Positions 52,120 to 61,667 of a stretch of 64,000 nucleotides of DNA are shown one piece after another. Under the pieces are notes generated by a model. It saw only the letters and a program-made list of their open reading frames with translations, did not search any database and was not told the DNA's origin. Both the position numbers and the translations under genes were made by a program. The stretch is taken from the NCBI GenBank assembly GCA_003507655.1, contig DNUZ01000010.1, positions 1-64,000 on the forward strand, in the 5' to 3' direction. Source of the DNA: Lachnospiraceae bacterium. GTDB lineage: Bacteria; Bacillota; Clostridia; Lachnospirales; Lachnospiraceae. Numbering within the stretch: position 1 is the first letter of the stretch; every line of letters begins with the position of its first letter.

Positions 52120-53137
52120 AAATGTATCGGTAGATTTATTCCGCTTTTTGGCGGCACTTAGTATTATGTTTTTGCATACCTGCTGGGGACTGGATGACAG
52201 CCTCTTAGATGCCTATCCGATCATTGGGATTGTCATTGGACGATATCCGGTCATTTTATTCTTTACGATATCGGGATATTATTGTTTTTTGCAGATTTCA
52301 AAGGGACGCAATGCAGCAAAGACACAGATACGCAGTCTTTTGAAGGTTTACTGTGTCTGGACGGTGGTCTATTATCTGATGAGTTTTGTCTTGAATGTAG
52401 CAGCAGGACATGAGCCTGTTGGAAAATTCTTCGCGGAGAGAGTGCTGTACTTTTTTACCGAGGGCAGTTATCCGCACCTTTGGTATGTGGTTTCTTTGAT
52501 CTATGTTATGATACTCATCTGTCTGGTATATGAATTATGCGGTGAGAAGGGAATCCGGATTTTGGCTGCGGTATCGATGATCCTGTTTATGATCGGTGTC
52601 CTTGGAACATCGTATCTGCCACTTGGAGAACAGATTCCGGTGTTGGGAGATTTTTACGGATGGAAATATTATTTTGTATTCCGCAACATTTTCTGTTTAG
52701 GGCTGCCGGGAGTGATGTTTGGTTATTATATTGTAAGACTTTTGCCTGTAATAGAAAAAAGACCAAAGCTGGCAGAAACAGGATTTTTTATCACGTCCGT
52801 TTTAGGTATGATAGAAGGAATGCTTGTTATTCAAAAGGGATGGATCTCTGATTTTCCGAGTATGTTTTTGATGCCGTTTGTACTGATCTTTGGAATGTCC
52901 TGTCTGATCAGACATCCGTTAGGGCAGTTAGAAAGTCATGCGGTATTTTTAAAAAGGATGTCGTCGTATATTTATTTTGTACATCCGGCGGTGATCGCAG
53001 TGCTCGGATTTTTACTACAGGTGACAGGTGTGCCCCTTTCTTATTGGATGGATTATATCATTGTTGCGGGGCTGGTGTTATGCTCCGGAATCATTTTGAT
53101 GAAGATAAAAAGACCGTGGACAAAGCTGTTTATTTAG
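52109..53137 (+). CDS. Second acyltransferase family 3 membrane protein
   Basis: 342 residues, same plan as the preceding gene: RNVSVDLFRFLAALSIMFLHTCWG, FTISGYYCFLQ, YPHLWYVVSLIYVMILICL and MSSYIYFVHPAVIAVL. Similarity to the neighbour is clear by eye but not high, so the pair probably modifies different positions or sugars. Its start lies inside the preceding gene, with AAGGAGAAGGG upstream. Confidence 0.88.
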   Translation: MKNRNVSVDLFRFLAALSIMFLHTCWGLDDSLLDAYPIIGIVIGRYPVILFFTISGYYCFLQISKGRNAAKTQIRSLLKVYCVWTVVYYLMSFVLNVAAGHEPVGKFFAERVLYFFTEGSYPHLWYVVSLIYVMILICLVYELCGEKGIRILAAVSMILFMIGVLGTSYLPLGEQIPVLGDFYGWKYYFVFRNIFCLGLPGVMFGYYIVRLLPVIEKRPKLAETGFFITSVLGMIEGMLVIQKGWISDFPSMFLMPFVLIFGMSCLIRHPLGQLESHAVFLKRMSSYIYFVHPAVIAVLGFLLQVTGVPLSYWMDYIIVAGLVLCSGIILMKIKRPWTKLFI

Positions 53138-53158
53138 AAGAAAGTGGTGAGAAAGAAG

Positions 53159-55534
53159 ATGAAAAAAGCGATCAGAATCTGGGGAGGTCTGCTGTGTGCC
53201 GTTGTTTTATTCGTGGCAACAGTCGGATGTACCAACGGCATGAAGGGAAAAAAGGAGTCCTATCTGTATCAGTTTGAAGGATATGACTATCAGTATGCCA
53301 TTACGAAAGACCAGCAGGAGAAAGTGTTTCGGATGACGCCTGCAAAACGGACGGTCGAGGTATTAAATGGAGTCGGAAAATATACGATTTTAGGCGAAAA
53401 GGACAAACCGCTGTATACAACGGAAAAGATGAAGGATTATACGGTGGATGAGTCGGGGAAAAATCCGGTTGTTACGGTGCATTATGCCTTATCGGACAAT
53501 GCCGGGGATGTGACTGCAATCTATACGCTCTATAAAGAGTACATGGATGTTGAGATTTCTTTAGAAAACTACAGTGGAAAAGATGCTGCTTCGGCATACT
53601 ATGTCAGGGAATTCACAAAGAAATATCAGAAGGTGGAAAAGCGGAGTGTCGGAACGTGGAAATTCCCGGAAAACGATGATTTTCCATATCAGACCTTTGA
53701 CAGTCTTGCCTGGATCCACAGATTTAAAGATGGTGGAAGTATGTACACGTTCTATGAAGGTGAGGAGGCACAGCCGAAGAATTATTTAGAGGCTTACCCG
53801 GAGCATGCAATCCCGCTTACAATGTCAGACGATAAGCAACCACAGGATAAACTGCATCTGGCACTGGTATTTTCCGCAAAAAAAGACACCAAAACAGCCG
53901 ACAACCGTGCGTTGTTTGCGAAAAAGAATTTGGACACGGCACTTGCGTTTCAATGTACTACGAAGGGAACCGGAAGTGCGACTCTTTATACACAGAAGGA
54001 TTTGAATTTTTCAATGGAAGTGGAAAATCTGACGGATCAGAAGAAAGACGCAGAAGTGTCCTGTCAGATTTACGGATATGACGGAAGTACCTGTTTAGAA
54101 AAGACGGAGAAGTTCTCTGTGAAAAAACAGGGAAATGCACAGAAGAAAATTTCTTTTAAAGCACCTTCCTATGGGATTTATTATGCGATCCTGACGATGC
54201 CGTCAGGAAAGGATACCTACAAAGAGGTGTATCCGTTTGCCGTTTTAAAAAAGCATACTTATCAATATACAAAGAGCAGTCCGTTCGGCATCAGCGGTGT
54301 TCATTTTGGACAGTATCAGCCGAATGAAGATACGATCTCTATTTTACAGGAGCTAGGTGCAGCGAATGTGCGTGTCGGACTCGGCATTCCGGAATATGCG
54401 GAAAAGGATACAAAACTTTTAAAGAAAAATCTTGCCAGCCTGAAAAAGAGCGGTATCCGTATCAATGGTCAGTATCTGCTTTTAGACGATTGGTCGGAAC
54501 CGCTCGACCCGAAGGTCTATGAACAGGCAATCCGAAGTGTGTTAGATGACGTTGGAGATTTACTCGATGGCTGTGAGGCGGGAAATGAGCCGAATCTCTA
54601 TGCAACTTATTATGGTTATTCCAAAGAAGACTATATGGCATATTATTATGAGGTAAATTATACAGGAGCGTATCCGGCGATTAAGGATGCAGGACTAAAG
54701 TATTTAGGAGCCGGTGTTTACCAGGGTGAATCCATCTGGTTAGAAGGTCTCGATTACTATGGCATTATGGACAAACAGGATGTGTTAGTAACACATGGCT
54801 ATGCATTTCCATATTCCCCGGATCTGACGAAAGACCCACAGGTAGAGCTGAGTTTTGAAAGCAGTCTGGTAAGAACCCGTCAGTTCTTAGATAAGACCGG
54901 AGACAAGACATGGTATTTAAATGAGTGTGGATTGCCAACGACTCCGGAGCAGACAGAGGGAATCTCAAGCGGCGTGGATTTACGAACACAGGCAGACTAC
55001 ATGGCAAGAGAGCTGTTGTTAGCGTTATCCTATGGTGTCGATGAGATAGAGGTCTATTCATTGTTTGACCAGCAGAATCTCTATCATACCATTATGCCGG
55101 AAGAATATGAGAACAATTTCGGACTGTTTTATCAGCAGGATTACAGCGGAAGGATTTTTCCAAAGCCGTCTGCAGCAGCTTATGCAAATATTACAAGGCT
55201 CTTAGAGTCGGTGGAAAAATGCGAGGAAATCTCTGCCGGTTCCGATACCGTGCGGGCATTCCGATGTGATCTGAAAAAAGAAAATGAAGAGCTGTTAGGC
55301 TTATGGAGTACGAAGGAGCGCTTAAGCAATGACAGTAATGAAAATATTGTAAGAACGCCGAATCTTCCGTGGGTCAATCAGTGGACGGAAAAGGAGACCG
55401 TAACGATCCCGGTAGAAGCGAAATCCGCCAAAGTCTATGATCTGATGGGAAATTCCTATGAGGTTCCGGTTACGGATGGACAGATTGAGGTTGAGGCAAC
55501 GGGAGCACCGGTGTTTGTGAAGTTGGAGAAGTAG
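53159..55534 (+). CDS. Glycoside-hydrolase-like lipoprotein (clan GH-A, GH39/GH5-like)
   Basis: I prefer ATG 53159 (MKKAIRIWGGLL); a GTG at 53144 is possible. 791 residues. The lipoprotein signal ends VATVGC near residue 24. Residues about 30-370 are beta-rich and may be an accessory domain. Residues about 375-690 form a TIM barrel: GISGVHFGQYQPNEDTI, then CEAGNEPN with the acid/base Glu near 477, and WYLNECGLP with the nucleophile Glu near 588. A beta-sandwich follows (about 700-791). It would hydrolyse a polysaccharide at the cell surface. Directly after the acyltransferases, it may trim or release the polymer made by this locus. The GH family is uncertain. Confidence 0.75.
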   Translation: MKKAIRIWGGLLCAVVLFVATVGCTNGMKGKKESYLYQFEGYDYQYAITKDQQEKVFRMTPAKRTVEVLNGVGKYTILGEKDKPLYTTEKMKDYTVDESGKNPVVTVHYALSDNAGDVTAIYTLYKEYMDVEISLENYSGKDAASAYYVREFTKKYQKVEKRSVGTWKFPENDDFPYQTFDSLAWIHRFKDGGSMYTFYEGEEAQPKNYLEAYPEHAIPLTMSDDKQPQDKLHLALVFSAKKDTKTADNRALFAKKNLDTALAFQCTTKGTGSATLYTQKDLNFSMEVENLTDQKKDAEVSCQIYGYDGSTCLEKTEKFSVKKQGNAQKKISFKAPSYGIYYAILTMPSGKDTYKEVYPFAVLKKHTYQYTKSSPFGISGVHFGQYQPNEDTISILQELGAANVRVGLGIPEYAEKDTKLLKKNLASLKKSGIRINGQYLLLDDWSEPLDPKVYEQAIRSVLDDVGDLLDGCEAGNEPNLYATYYGYSKEDYMAYYYEVNYTGAYPAIKDAGLKYLGAGVYQGESIWLEGLDYYGIMDKQDVLVTHGYAFPYSPDLTKDPQVELSFESSLVRTRQFLDKTGDKTWYLNECGLPTTPEQTEGISSGVDLRTQADYMARELLLALSYGVDEIEVYSLFDQQNLYHTIMPEEYENNFGLFYQQDYSGRIFPKPSAAAYANITRLLESVEKCEEISAGSDTVRAFRCDLKKENEELLGLWSTKERLSNDSNENIVRTPNLPWVNQWTEKETVTIPVEAKSAKVYDLMGNSYEVPVTDGQIEVEATGAPVFVKLEK

Positions 55535-55571
55535 GGACTATAGGCGAACGCCAAAGAATCAAAGATTAACA

Positions 55572-55630
55572 AAGGAAAAAAATCCCCCATAAGCAGATTT
55601 GGGTTATTTACCTTATCTGTTTATGGGGGA
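55572..55630 (-). terminator. Terminator of the flavin reductase gene
   Basis: TCCCCCATAAGCAGA (55583-55597) pairs with TCTGTTTATGGGGGA (55616-55630) with one G-U. On the minus strand the stem is followed by TTTTTTT. On the plus strand the T run is missing, so it serves mainly the minus-strand gene, though the stem may also end the polysaccharide transcript. The rest of 55535-55732 shows nothing clear. Confidence 0.8.
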
Positions 55631-55732
55631 TCCTATTGTAAGTCCACATCCTTGTGCGGCTTATTGTTTTAATATCATATCTGATATCATTTTTAATGCT
55701 ATCTTATTGATCACACATCAAAAATGTTCTTT

Positions 55733-56248
55733 TTAGCGGGCAAGGATGTCTGTGATCTCACCAATATACATCGTGTGATAGTCATCCAGATTTGCCTTGG
55801 AATACCATTTCTCATCAATGTCCATGTCAATAAACATATCTTTGGTGATCGGAACGGCTGCCATTTTTTTACAGATAAATGCAAGATTTCCTTCATCAAC
55901 AAAAGGAACATCATTGTGATAATTCAAATTTAAGCCGGAAGTCTTGAATTTGTCTTCCTGTCTGCCTGAAACGGCTCCAAAATATTTTAAATCATTTTTG
56001 TACTTCTTATCGAAGAAGGTCATCGAAAATGTTTCACCATTATCAATAAATTCTTTGGTATAGCGGGATTTACGGATAAAGATAAACGCAACATTTTTGC
56101 CCCAGAGAAAGCCGAGTCCCCCCCAGCTTGCTGTCAGTGCATTTGCTTTTTCTCTGTTTCCGGAAGTGATCAGCATCCATTCGGAGCCGATTTTTGTAAA
56201 TGGGTCAATCTCGAACATATCGGAAGGATAAGTCTGAAATGTATGCAT
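55733..56248 (-). CDS. Flavin reductase family (FMN-binding split-barrel) protein
   Basis: 171 residues. Split-barrel features are SEWMLITSGNREKANALTASWGGLGFLWGKN and NVAFIFIRKSRYTKEFIDNGETFSMTFF, then YFGAVSGRQEDKF, typical of small clostridial flavin reductase-like proteins that bind FMN. They pass electrons to flavin or another acceptor; the role here is unknown. GAGAGG lies 7 bases before the ATG. It is monocistronic, with its own promoter, structured leader and terminator. Confidence 0.88.
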   Translation of the reverse strand: MHTFQTYPSDMFEIDPFTKIGSEWMLITSGNREKANALTASWGGLGFLWGKNVAFIFIRKSRYTKEFIDNGETFSMTFFDKKYKNDLKYFGAVSGRQEDKFKTSGLNLNYHNDVPFVDEGNLAFICKKMAAVPITKDMFIDMDIDEKWYSKANLDDYHTMYIGEITDILAR

Positions 56249-56283
56249 AAAGATACCTCTCTTTCAAAAAATATTCATTCGCG

Positions 56284-56345
56284 GTGCAATGTGTTGAGTA
56301 ATTTCGTCGCTCGTTAATCATGCGAGCATGTTGACTCGCTTGCAC
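56284..56345 (-). promoter_or_regulatory. Structured 5' leader of the flavin reductase gene
   Basis: Outer arms GTGCAA (56284-56289) + GAGT (56296-56299) pair with ACTC (56334-56337) + TTGCAC (56340-56345). An inner GCTCG / CGAGC stem lies between. It is not an FMN riboswitch by its known motifs. Function unknown. Confidence 0.45.
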
Positions 56346-56347
56346 TC

Positions 56348-56377
56348 ATTATATCATATGTGTCAGGGGCATGTCAG
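56348..56377 (-). promoter_or_regulatory. Promoter of the flavin reductase gene
   Basis: Minus strand: CTGACA (56372-56377), 18 bases, TATAAT (56348-56353). The adjoining plus-strand bases 56470-56498 hold TTGACA and TATAATAAT with a short spacer and may form the ilvE promoter. Confidence 0.5.
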
Positions 56378-56542
56378 TAAGAAAAGAAAAGTGAGATATA
56401 AATAAAAAGCATAAAAAGGGCATAAACTATAAATGAGAGTTATATTCTACATAAGCCATCGGAATAATCTTGACACCATTCAAAAAAAGTATAATAATTG
56501 ACAACAGATATAGAATTAATACGTTAGGATGGAGGCTTATTT

Positions 56543-57607
56543 ATGGAAATAAGAATGGAAAAATGTAAGGAATTAAAGCAGAAACCGGATCAGAAGCATT
56601 TAGGCTTCGGCAAATATATGACGGATTATATGTTTGTAATGGACTGGACAAAAGATGAGGGCTGGAAGGATGCAAGAATTGTACCATATGCACCGATCAC
56701 TTTAGAACCGGCATGTGTAACACTTCATTATGCACAGGAAACTTTTGAAGGTATGAAAGCATACCGCACGGCAGAAGGAAAAATCCAGTTATTCCGCCCG
56801 GAGATGAATGCAAAGAGAATGATCAACTCCAATGCAAGACTTTGCATGCCGGAAGTGCCGGAAGATATGTTTGTAGAAGCAGTAAAAGCATTAGTAAAAG
56901 TAGAAGAGGACTGGGTACCGTCAGAGCCGGAAACTTCTTTATATATCAGACCATTTATGTTTGCAACAGAAAGTGCTCTTGGAGTGCATATGGCAACTGC
57001 ATATAAATTCATGGTCATCTGCTGTCCGGTAGGAGCTTATTATGCAGAGGGTATCAACCCGGTTAAGATTTTAGTAGAGGATGAGCTGGTCCGTGCCGTA
57101 AAAGGTGGAACAGGATTTACAAAATGCGGTGGTAACTACGCCGGTTCTATTTTAGGACAGGTAAAAGCAGAAAAAATGGGATATTCCCAGGTGCTTTGGT
57201 TAGACGGCGAGCATCGTAAGTATGTAGAGGAAGTCGGAACCATGAACATCATGTTTAAAATTGACGGCGAAATCTATACAGCACCAATCGAGGGAACTGT
57301 TCTTCCGGGTGTAACCAGAGATTCCATGATCCATATTTTAAGAGACTGGGGTTACAAAGTAAATGAGACAAGATTATCCATCGATGATCTAATGAAAGCC
57401 GGACATGACGGAAAATTAGAGGAAGTATTCGGAACCGGTACGGCAGCCGTAATTTCTCCTGTTGGTGAGTTACGTTATAAAGATGATGTGATTACCATCA
57501 ATGACTTCAAGATCGGTGAATTAACCCAGAAATTATACGATACACTGACCGGAATCCAGTGGGGCAAACTGGAAGACAAGTACGGCTGGACAGTAGAAGT
57601 AAAGTAG
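56543..57607 (+). CDS. ilvE: Branched-chain amino acid aminotransferase
   Basis: 354 residues, the long (IlvE group with N-terminal extension) form. It interconverts valine, leucine and isoleucine with their 2-keto acids, using pyridoxal phosphate. Visible: FGKYMTDYMFVMDW, YAQETFEGMKAYR, the LYIRPFMFATE strand and GGNYAGSILGQVKA. The PLP-lysine context is KGGTGFTKCGGNYA. Later come YVEEVGTMNIMF and VFGTGTAAVISPVG. GGAGG lies 8 bases before the ATG. It is separate from ilvBN in this window but belongs to the same pathway. Confidence 0.94.
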   Translation: MEIRMEKCKELKQKPDQKHLGFGKYMTDYMFVMDWTKDEGWKDARIVPYAPITLEPACVTLHYAQETFEGMKAYRTAEGKIQLFRPEMNAKRMINSNARLCMPEVPEDMFVEAVKALVKVEEDWVPSEPETSLYIRPFMFATESALGVHMATAYKFMVICCPVGAYYAEGINPVKILVEDELVRAVKGGTGFTKCGGNYAGSILGQVKAEKMGYSQVLWLDGEHRKYVEEVGTMNIMFKIDGEIYTAPIEGTVLPGVTRDSMIHILRDWGYKVNETRLSIDDLMKAGHDGKLEEVFGTGTAAVISPVGELRYKDDVITINDFKIGELTQKLYDTLTGIQWGKLEDKYGWTVEVK

Positions 57608-57687
57608 GATCCGTTTGACCATAAGTCAGTGACACATTTTTGATTTTTCCTGCATAAAATATTTTGAAGAAAAATATGAGGTTTTCT

Positions 57688-58959
57688 ATGGCAGGAAGCA
57701 AAATCAGAGCCATGCAGACCGAAGGCGTGGACAGAGGAAAACTACAGGTAAATGTAACAGGAAGCAGGAGGCACAGACCGATTCCAAATGCCCGGATCCA
57801 GTTGTCCTATACAGCAGACCCGGAGACGGAGTTAGAGGAATTAGATACAAATGAGTCAGGGCAGACGGAACAGGTAACCCTCCCAACCCCTCCCTTAGAA
57901 TATAGTATGCAGCCGGGAGAGCAGCAGCCATATGCAGAGTATACGATCCAGGTAACCGCAAGAGGATATCATCCGGTCAATGTTTCCGGTATCAATGTGT
58001 TTGCAGATGAGACCGCAATCCAGGAAGTTGAGTTAGAACCGACCGGAGAAATTGAGGAAGAACAGGAAAATATCGTGATTCCGGCAAATACACTGTTTGG
58101 AGATTATCCGCCGAAAATTGCAGAAGCAGAAGTAAAACCGGTAGCAGAAACCGGAGAGATCGTACTTAATCGCGTAGTCATTCCGGAGTATGTGATCGTG
58201 CATGATGGAGCACCAACGGATTCTACAGCAAAGAATTATTATGTACGTTACAGAGATTATATTAAAAACGTTGCATCCAGTGAAGTTTATTCCACATGGC
58301 CGGACGCAACACTGCGGGCGAATATTTTAGCGATCATGTCCTTTACATTGAACCGTGTCTATACGGAATGGTATCGGAATAAAGGCTATGATTTTACCAT
58401 TACATCGTCAACGGCATTTGACCATAAATGGGTATTTGGACGGAATATTTTTTCTAATATTTCAAGGATTGTCGATGAGATGTTTGTAAATTATCTGTCG
58501 AGACCAAATGTAAGACAGCCGATCTTAACGCAGTATTGTGACGGTGACAGGGTCTCTTGCCCGAACTGGATGACACAGTGGGGTTCAAAGTACCTGGGCG
58601 ATCAGGGCTACAGTGCTATTGAAATCCTCCGTTACTTCTACGGCAACAGCATGTACATTAATACCGCAGAACAGGTATCAGGTGTACCGGCATCGTGGCC
58701 GCGGGTGGATCTGCAGGTTGGTTCCAGAGGCAATAATGTCCGCGTGATACAGGAGCAGTTAAATGCAATTGCAAGAAACTATCCGGCAATTCCGACCGTA
58801 ACGGTGGATGGTATCTTTGGACCGGCAACAAGGGCGGCAGTACAGAAGTTCCAGTCGGTGTTCAACCTCCCGGACAGCGGAGTGGTAGATTATCCGACCT
58901 GGTATAAAATTTCGGAAATATACGTTGCTGTTACGAGAATTGCAGAATTATATCAGTAG
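57688..58959 (+). CDS. SleC-like spore cortex-lytic transglycosylase with peptidoglycan-binding domain
   Basis: I choose ATG 57688 (MAGSKIRAMQTEGVDRGKL), with GAGG 6 bases upstream. 423 residues. Residues about 15-115 look like a carboxypeptidase-regulatory-type beta sandwich (LQVNVTGSRRHRPIPNARIQL). Residues about 170-330 match the SleC/SpoIID-like lytic domain, with YYVRYRDYIKNVASSEVYSTWP (the Glu in SSEVY is the likely catalytic acid) and LTQYCDGDRVSCPNWMTQWG. Residues about 345-405 are a PG_binding_1 repeat (LQVGSRGNNVRVIQEQLNAIA). No signal peptide is present, as for forespore-made SleC. It suggests the organism sporulates or descends from a spore former. Confidence 0.8.
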   Translation: MAGSKIRAMQTEGVDRGKLQVNVTGSRRHRPIPNARIQLSYTADPETELEELDTNESGQTEQVTLPTPPLEYSMQPGEQQPYAEYTIQVTARGYHPVNVSGINVFADETAIQEVELEPTGEIEEEQENIVIPANTLFGDYPPKIAEAEVKPVAETGEIVLNRVVIPEYVIVHDGAPTDSTAKNYYVRYRDYIKNVASSEVYSTWPDATLRANILAIMSFTLNRVYTEWYRNKGYDFTITSSTAFDHKWVFGRNIFSNISRIVDEMFVNYLSRPNVRQPILTQYCDGDRVSCPNWMTQWGSKYLGDQGYSAIEILRYFYGNSMYINTAEQVSGVPASWPRVDLQVGSRGNNVRVIQEQLNAIARNYPAIPTVTVDGIFGPATRAAVQKFQSVFNLPDSGVVDYPTWYKISEIYVAVTRIAELYQ

Positions 58960-59003
58960 GGAAGCAGATTTTTATTTGAAATATAATTGAGATAACAAAA
59001 TAG

Positions 59004-59040
59004 CACCAACTGTCAAATGATGGTTGGTGTATTGTTTTTT
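59004..59040 (+). terminator. Terminator after the SleC-like gene
   Basis: CACCAAC (59004-59010) / GTTGGTG (59023-59029), then TATTGTTTTTT. Confidence 0.7.
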
Positions 59041-59079
59041 GTTTCGTAGAAATAACATAATAACCACCATGGAGGAACT

Positions 59080-59820
59080 ATGCCAAACTATAAATTAACC
59101 ATACAGTACGAAGGGACAAGATATAAAGGCTGGCAGGAGCAGAAGCATACGGAAGCAACCATTCAGGGAAAATTGCAGCGTGTCTTAGAGCGTATGACAG
59201 AAGAAGAGATAGATTTGCAGGGCTCCGGCAGGACAGATGCCGGAGTGCATGCGAAAGGTCAGATCGCACATTTTCATACAAAGGCAGTGTGGGATGTGGA
59301 GCAGATCAAAAAATATATGAACGAATATCTGCCGGAAGATATTGCGATATTACAGGTAGAGCAGGTAGACGGGCGTTTTCATTCCAGATTAAATGCCAAG
59401 TCAAAGACCTATGAATACCTCATCTATAAAGGAAGTAAACCGGATGTCTTTGTACGCAGATACGTCTGGCCAATGGAAGAAAAATTAGACGTGGCGAAAA
59501 TGCGGGAGGCTGCGGGGCATCTGACCGGGACACATGATTTTATGGCATTTTGCGGAAACCGCAGGATGAAAAAAACAACTGTCCGCACGATTTATCAGAT
59601 AGAAATCGAAGAGACAGAGCATGAGATCCGAATGCGCTTTACGGGAAGCGGATTTTTGCAAAATATGGTTCGTATCCTGACCGGAACCTTAGTAGAAGTC
59701 GGACGTGGAGAAAGGACACCGGAGGATATGGAGCGGATCCTTGAGAGCAGAGACCGTCAGCAGGCAGGATTTTTAATGCCGGCAAAAGGATTGACATTGA
59801 TGGAAGTGAAGTACAAATGA
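59080..59820 (+). CDS. truA: tRNA pseudouridine synthase A
   Basis: 246 residues. It makes pseudouridine at positions 38-40 of the tRNA anticodon arm. The catalytic aspartate is in GSGRTDAGVHAKGQ near residue 52. Also present are FHSRLNAKSKTYEYLI, HDFMAFCGN and FLQNMVRILTGTLVEVGRG. GGAGG lies 6 bases before the ATG. The last codon overlaps the next gene start (ATGA). Confidence 0.95.
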   Translation: MPNYKLTIQYEGTRYKGWQEQKHTEATIQGKLQRVLERMTEEEIDLQGSGRTDAGVHAKGQIAHFHTKAVWDVEQIKKYMNEYLPEDIAILQVEQVDGRFHSRLNAKSKTYEYLIYKGSKPDVFVRRYVWPMEEKLDVAKMREAAGHLTGTHDFMAFCGNRRMKKTTVRTIYQIEIEETEHEIRMRFTGSGFLQNMVRILTGTLVEVGRGERTPEDMERILESRDRQQAGFLMPAKGLTLMEVKYK

Positions 59821-61544
59821 GACAGGCAGAGAATTGGACGGTGTGGGCAAAAAAAGCCGATTTTCAGGAAATAGGAAAAAAATACGGTATTGATCAGGTG
59901 ACAGCCCGGATCATGCGTAACCGGGATATTATTACCGATGAGGAGATCAACAATTATCTGAATGGAACGATGGACATGCTGCCATCGCCCTATCTGTTAA
60001 AAGACGTAAAAAAAGCTGCAGGAATTCTTGCAGAAAAGATAAAAAAAGGAAAGAAAATATGCATTATCGGTGATTACGACATCGACGGAGTGCAGTCCTC
60101 TTATATCTTGTGGGAGGGAATTGAGAATTTAGGTGGAAACGTTTATGTCACGATTCCGGACCGTATCAAGGACGGTTATGGGGTCAATGAGCAGTTGGTA
60201 GAAGCTGCCATAGAAGAAGGAGCGGACACGATCCTGACCTGTGACAATGGGATTGCAGCGGCAGATGCATTAAGAATAGCAAAAGAAAACGGATTGACCG
60301 TAATCGTAACCGATCACCATGAAATCCCGTTTTGCGAAGAAAACGGTGAACGAAAAGAGATTCTGCCGGATGCAGATGCGATTGTCAATCCAAAACAGAA
60401 AGATTGTGCCTATCCGTTCAAAGAAATCTGTGGAGCGGTTGTTGCATGGCATCTGATACGGGTACTCTATGATATGACAGGAAAGGGCATGAAGCAGGCA
60501 GATGTTTTTATCGAAAATGCGGCATTTGCAACGATAGGAGATGTCATGGAGCTTCAACATGAGAACCGGATTTTAGTAAAGGAAGGTTTAAAACGGCTGA
60601 ATCAGACAAAGAGTATCGGCATGCGTTCTCTGATCGCATCCAATAAGCTGGATCTAGGAGGAATAAAGGCATACCATATCGGATTTGTACTTGGACCGTG
60701 TCTGAATGCGAGCGGTAGACTGGATACGGCAAAAAAAGCATTGCTTTTGTTAAAAACAAAAGATGAAGTTGATGCAGGAAAACTTGCAGAGGAGTTAGTA
60801 GAACTCAACACGAGCAGAAAAGCCCTGACGGAAAAAGGAATCGAGGATGCCATGCAGTGCATCGAAACACAGGGACTTTCAGAGGACAGGGTCTTAGTCA
60901 TCTATCTGCCGGACTGTCACGAGAGTATTGCAGGAATTATTGCAGGACGCGTCCGGGAACGCTATCACAGACCGGTTTACGTTCTGACAAATGCCAAAGA
61001 GGGAGTCAAAGGCTCCGGGCGTTCCATAGAAGGATATTCCATGTATGAGGAACTCTGTAAATGTCAGGATCTGTTGGACAAGTTTGGCGGTCATCCGATG
61101 GCAGCCGGTTGCAGTATGCAGCGTGAAAACGTAGATATTTTCCGAAAGCGACTGAATGACCGTTGTACATTGACAAAAAAAGATCTACAGCCGAAAATAC
61201 GCATTGATGTGCCGATGACGTTAGAATATCTGTCAGAGAAGCTGATCCATGAGTTTTCGGTTTTAGAACCCTTTGGCAAAGGGAACGAAAAGCCGGTATT
61301 TGCAGATAAAGAGCTGCGGGTGCGGGATATCAGAATTGTCGGAACGAACCGGAAATTTGTACGGATGAAGCTGGTCGATAAAACGAACCGGAGCTATCAG
61401 GCAATCTGTTTTGACGGAGATGCCTATGAGAATCAGAAATATTTAGAAGAACATAAGGAAAATCTTTCTATAGTGTATTATCCGCAGATCAATACATTTT
61501 TTGGCGAGGAACAGATAGAAGTTCTGATCACACACTTCCGTTAG
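59817..61544 (+). CDS. RecJ-like single-stranded-DNA-specific exonuclease (DHH phosphoesterase)
   Basis: 575 residues. DHH motifs: CIIGDYDIDGVQSS near residue 84, ILTCDNGIAA near 141, VTDHHEIPF near 163, then the CAGAVVAWHL-type CGAVVAWHLIRVL. The DHHA1 half contains GSGRSIEGYSMYEEL and GGHPMAAGCSM near 420. A C-terminal OB-type domain follows (about 460-575). RecJ degrades single-stranded DNA 5' to 3' in recombination and repair. This divergent Firmicute branch carries the RecJ name by homology, so I leave the symbol blank. It is translationally coupled to truA. Confidence 0.88.
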   Translation: MRQAENWTVWAKKADFQEIGKKYGIDQVTARIMRNRDIITDEEINNYLNGTMDMLPSPYLLKDVKKAAGILAEKIKKGKKICIIGDYDIDGVQSSYILWEGIENLGGNVYVTIPDRIKDGYGVNEQLVEAAIEEGADTILTCDNGIAAADALRIAKENGLTVIVTDHHEIPFCEENGERKEILPDADAIVNPKQKDCAYPFKEICGAVVAWHLIRVLYDMTGKGMKQADVFIENAAFATIGDVMELQHENRILVKEGLKRLNQTKSIGMRSLIASNKLDLGGIKAYHIGFVLGPCLNASGRLDTAKKALLLLKTKDEVDAGKLAEELVELNTSRKALTEKGIEDAMQCIETQGLSEDRVLVIYLPDCHESIAGIIAGRVRERYHRPVYVLTNAKEGVKGSGRSIEGYSMYEELCKCQDLLDKFGGHPMAAGCSMQRENVDIFRKRLNDRCTLTKKDLQPKIRIDVPMTLEYLSEKLIHEFSVLEPFGKGNEKPVFADKELRVRDIRIVGTNRKFVRMKLVDKTNRSYQAICFDGDAYENQKYLEEHKENLSIVYYPQINTFFGEEQIEVLITHFR

Positions 61545-61667
61545 AGGGGAGGAATGATAGAAGAATTCTAAAGATTTCCTTAAATTTGTCCGATATTTTT
61601 GACTTTATCAAGGTTCTATGTCAGAATGAATAAAGCAGATTTTACGAAAATGAAATGGAGGAAAAAA

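Noticed and set aside
56249..56542. FMN riboswitch upstream of the flavin reductase gene
   Set aside because: The conserved multi-helix core sequences of that riboswitch are absent.
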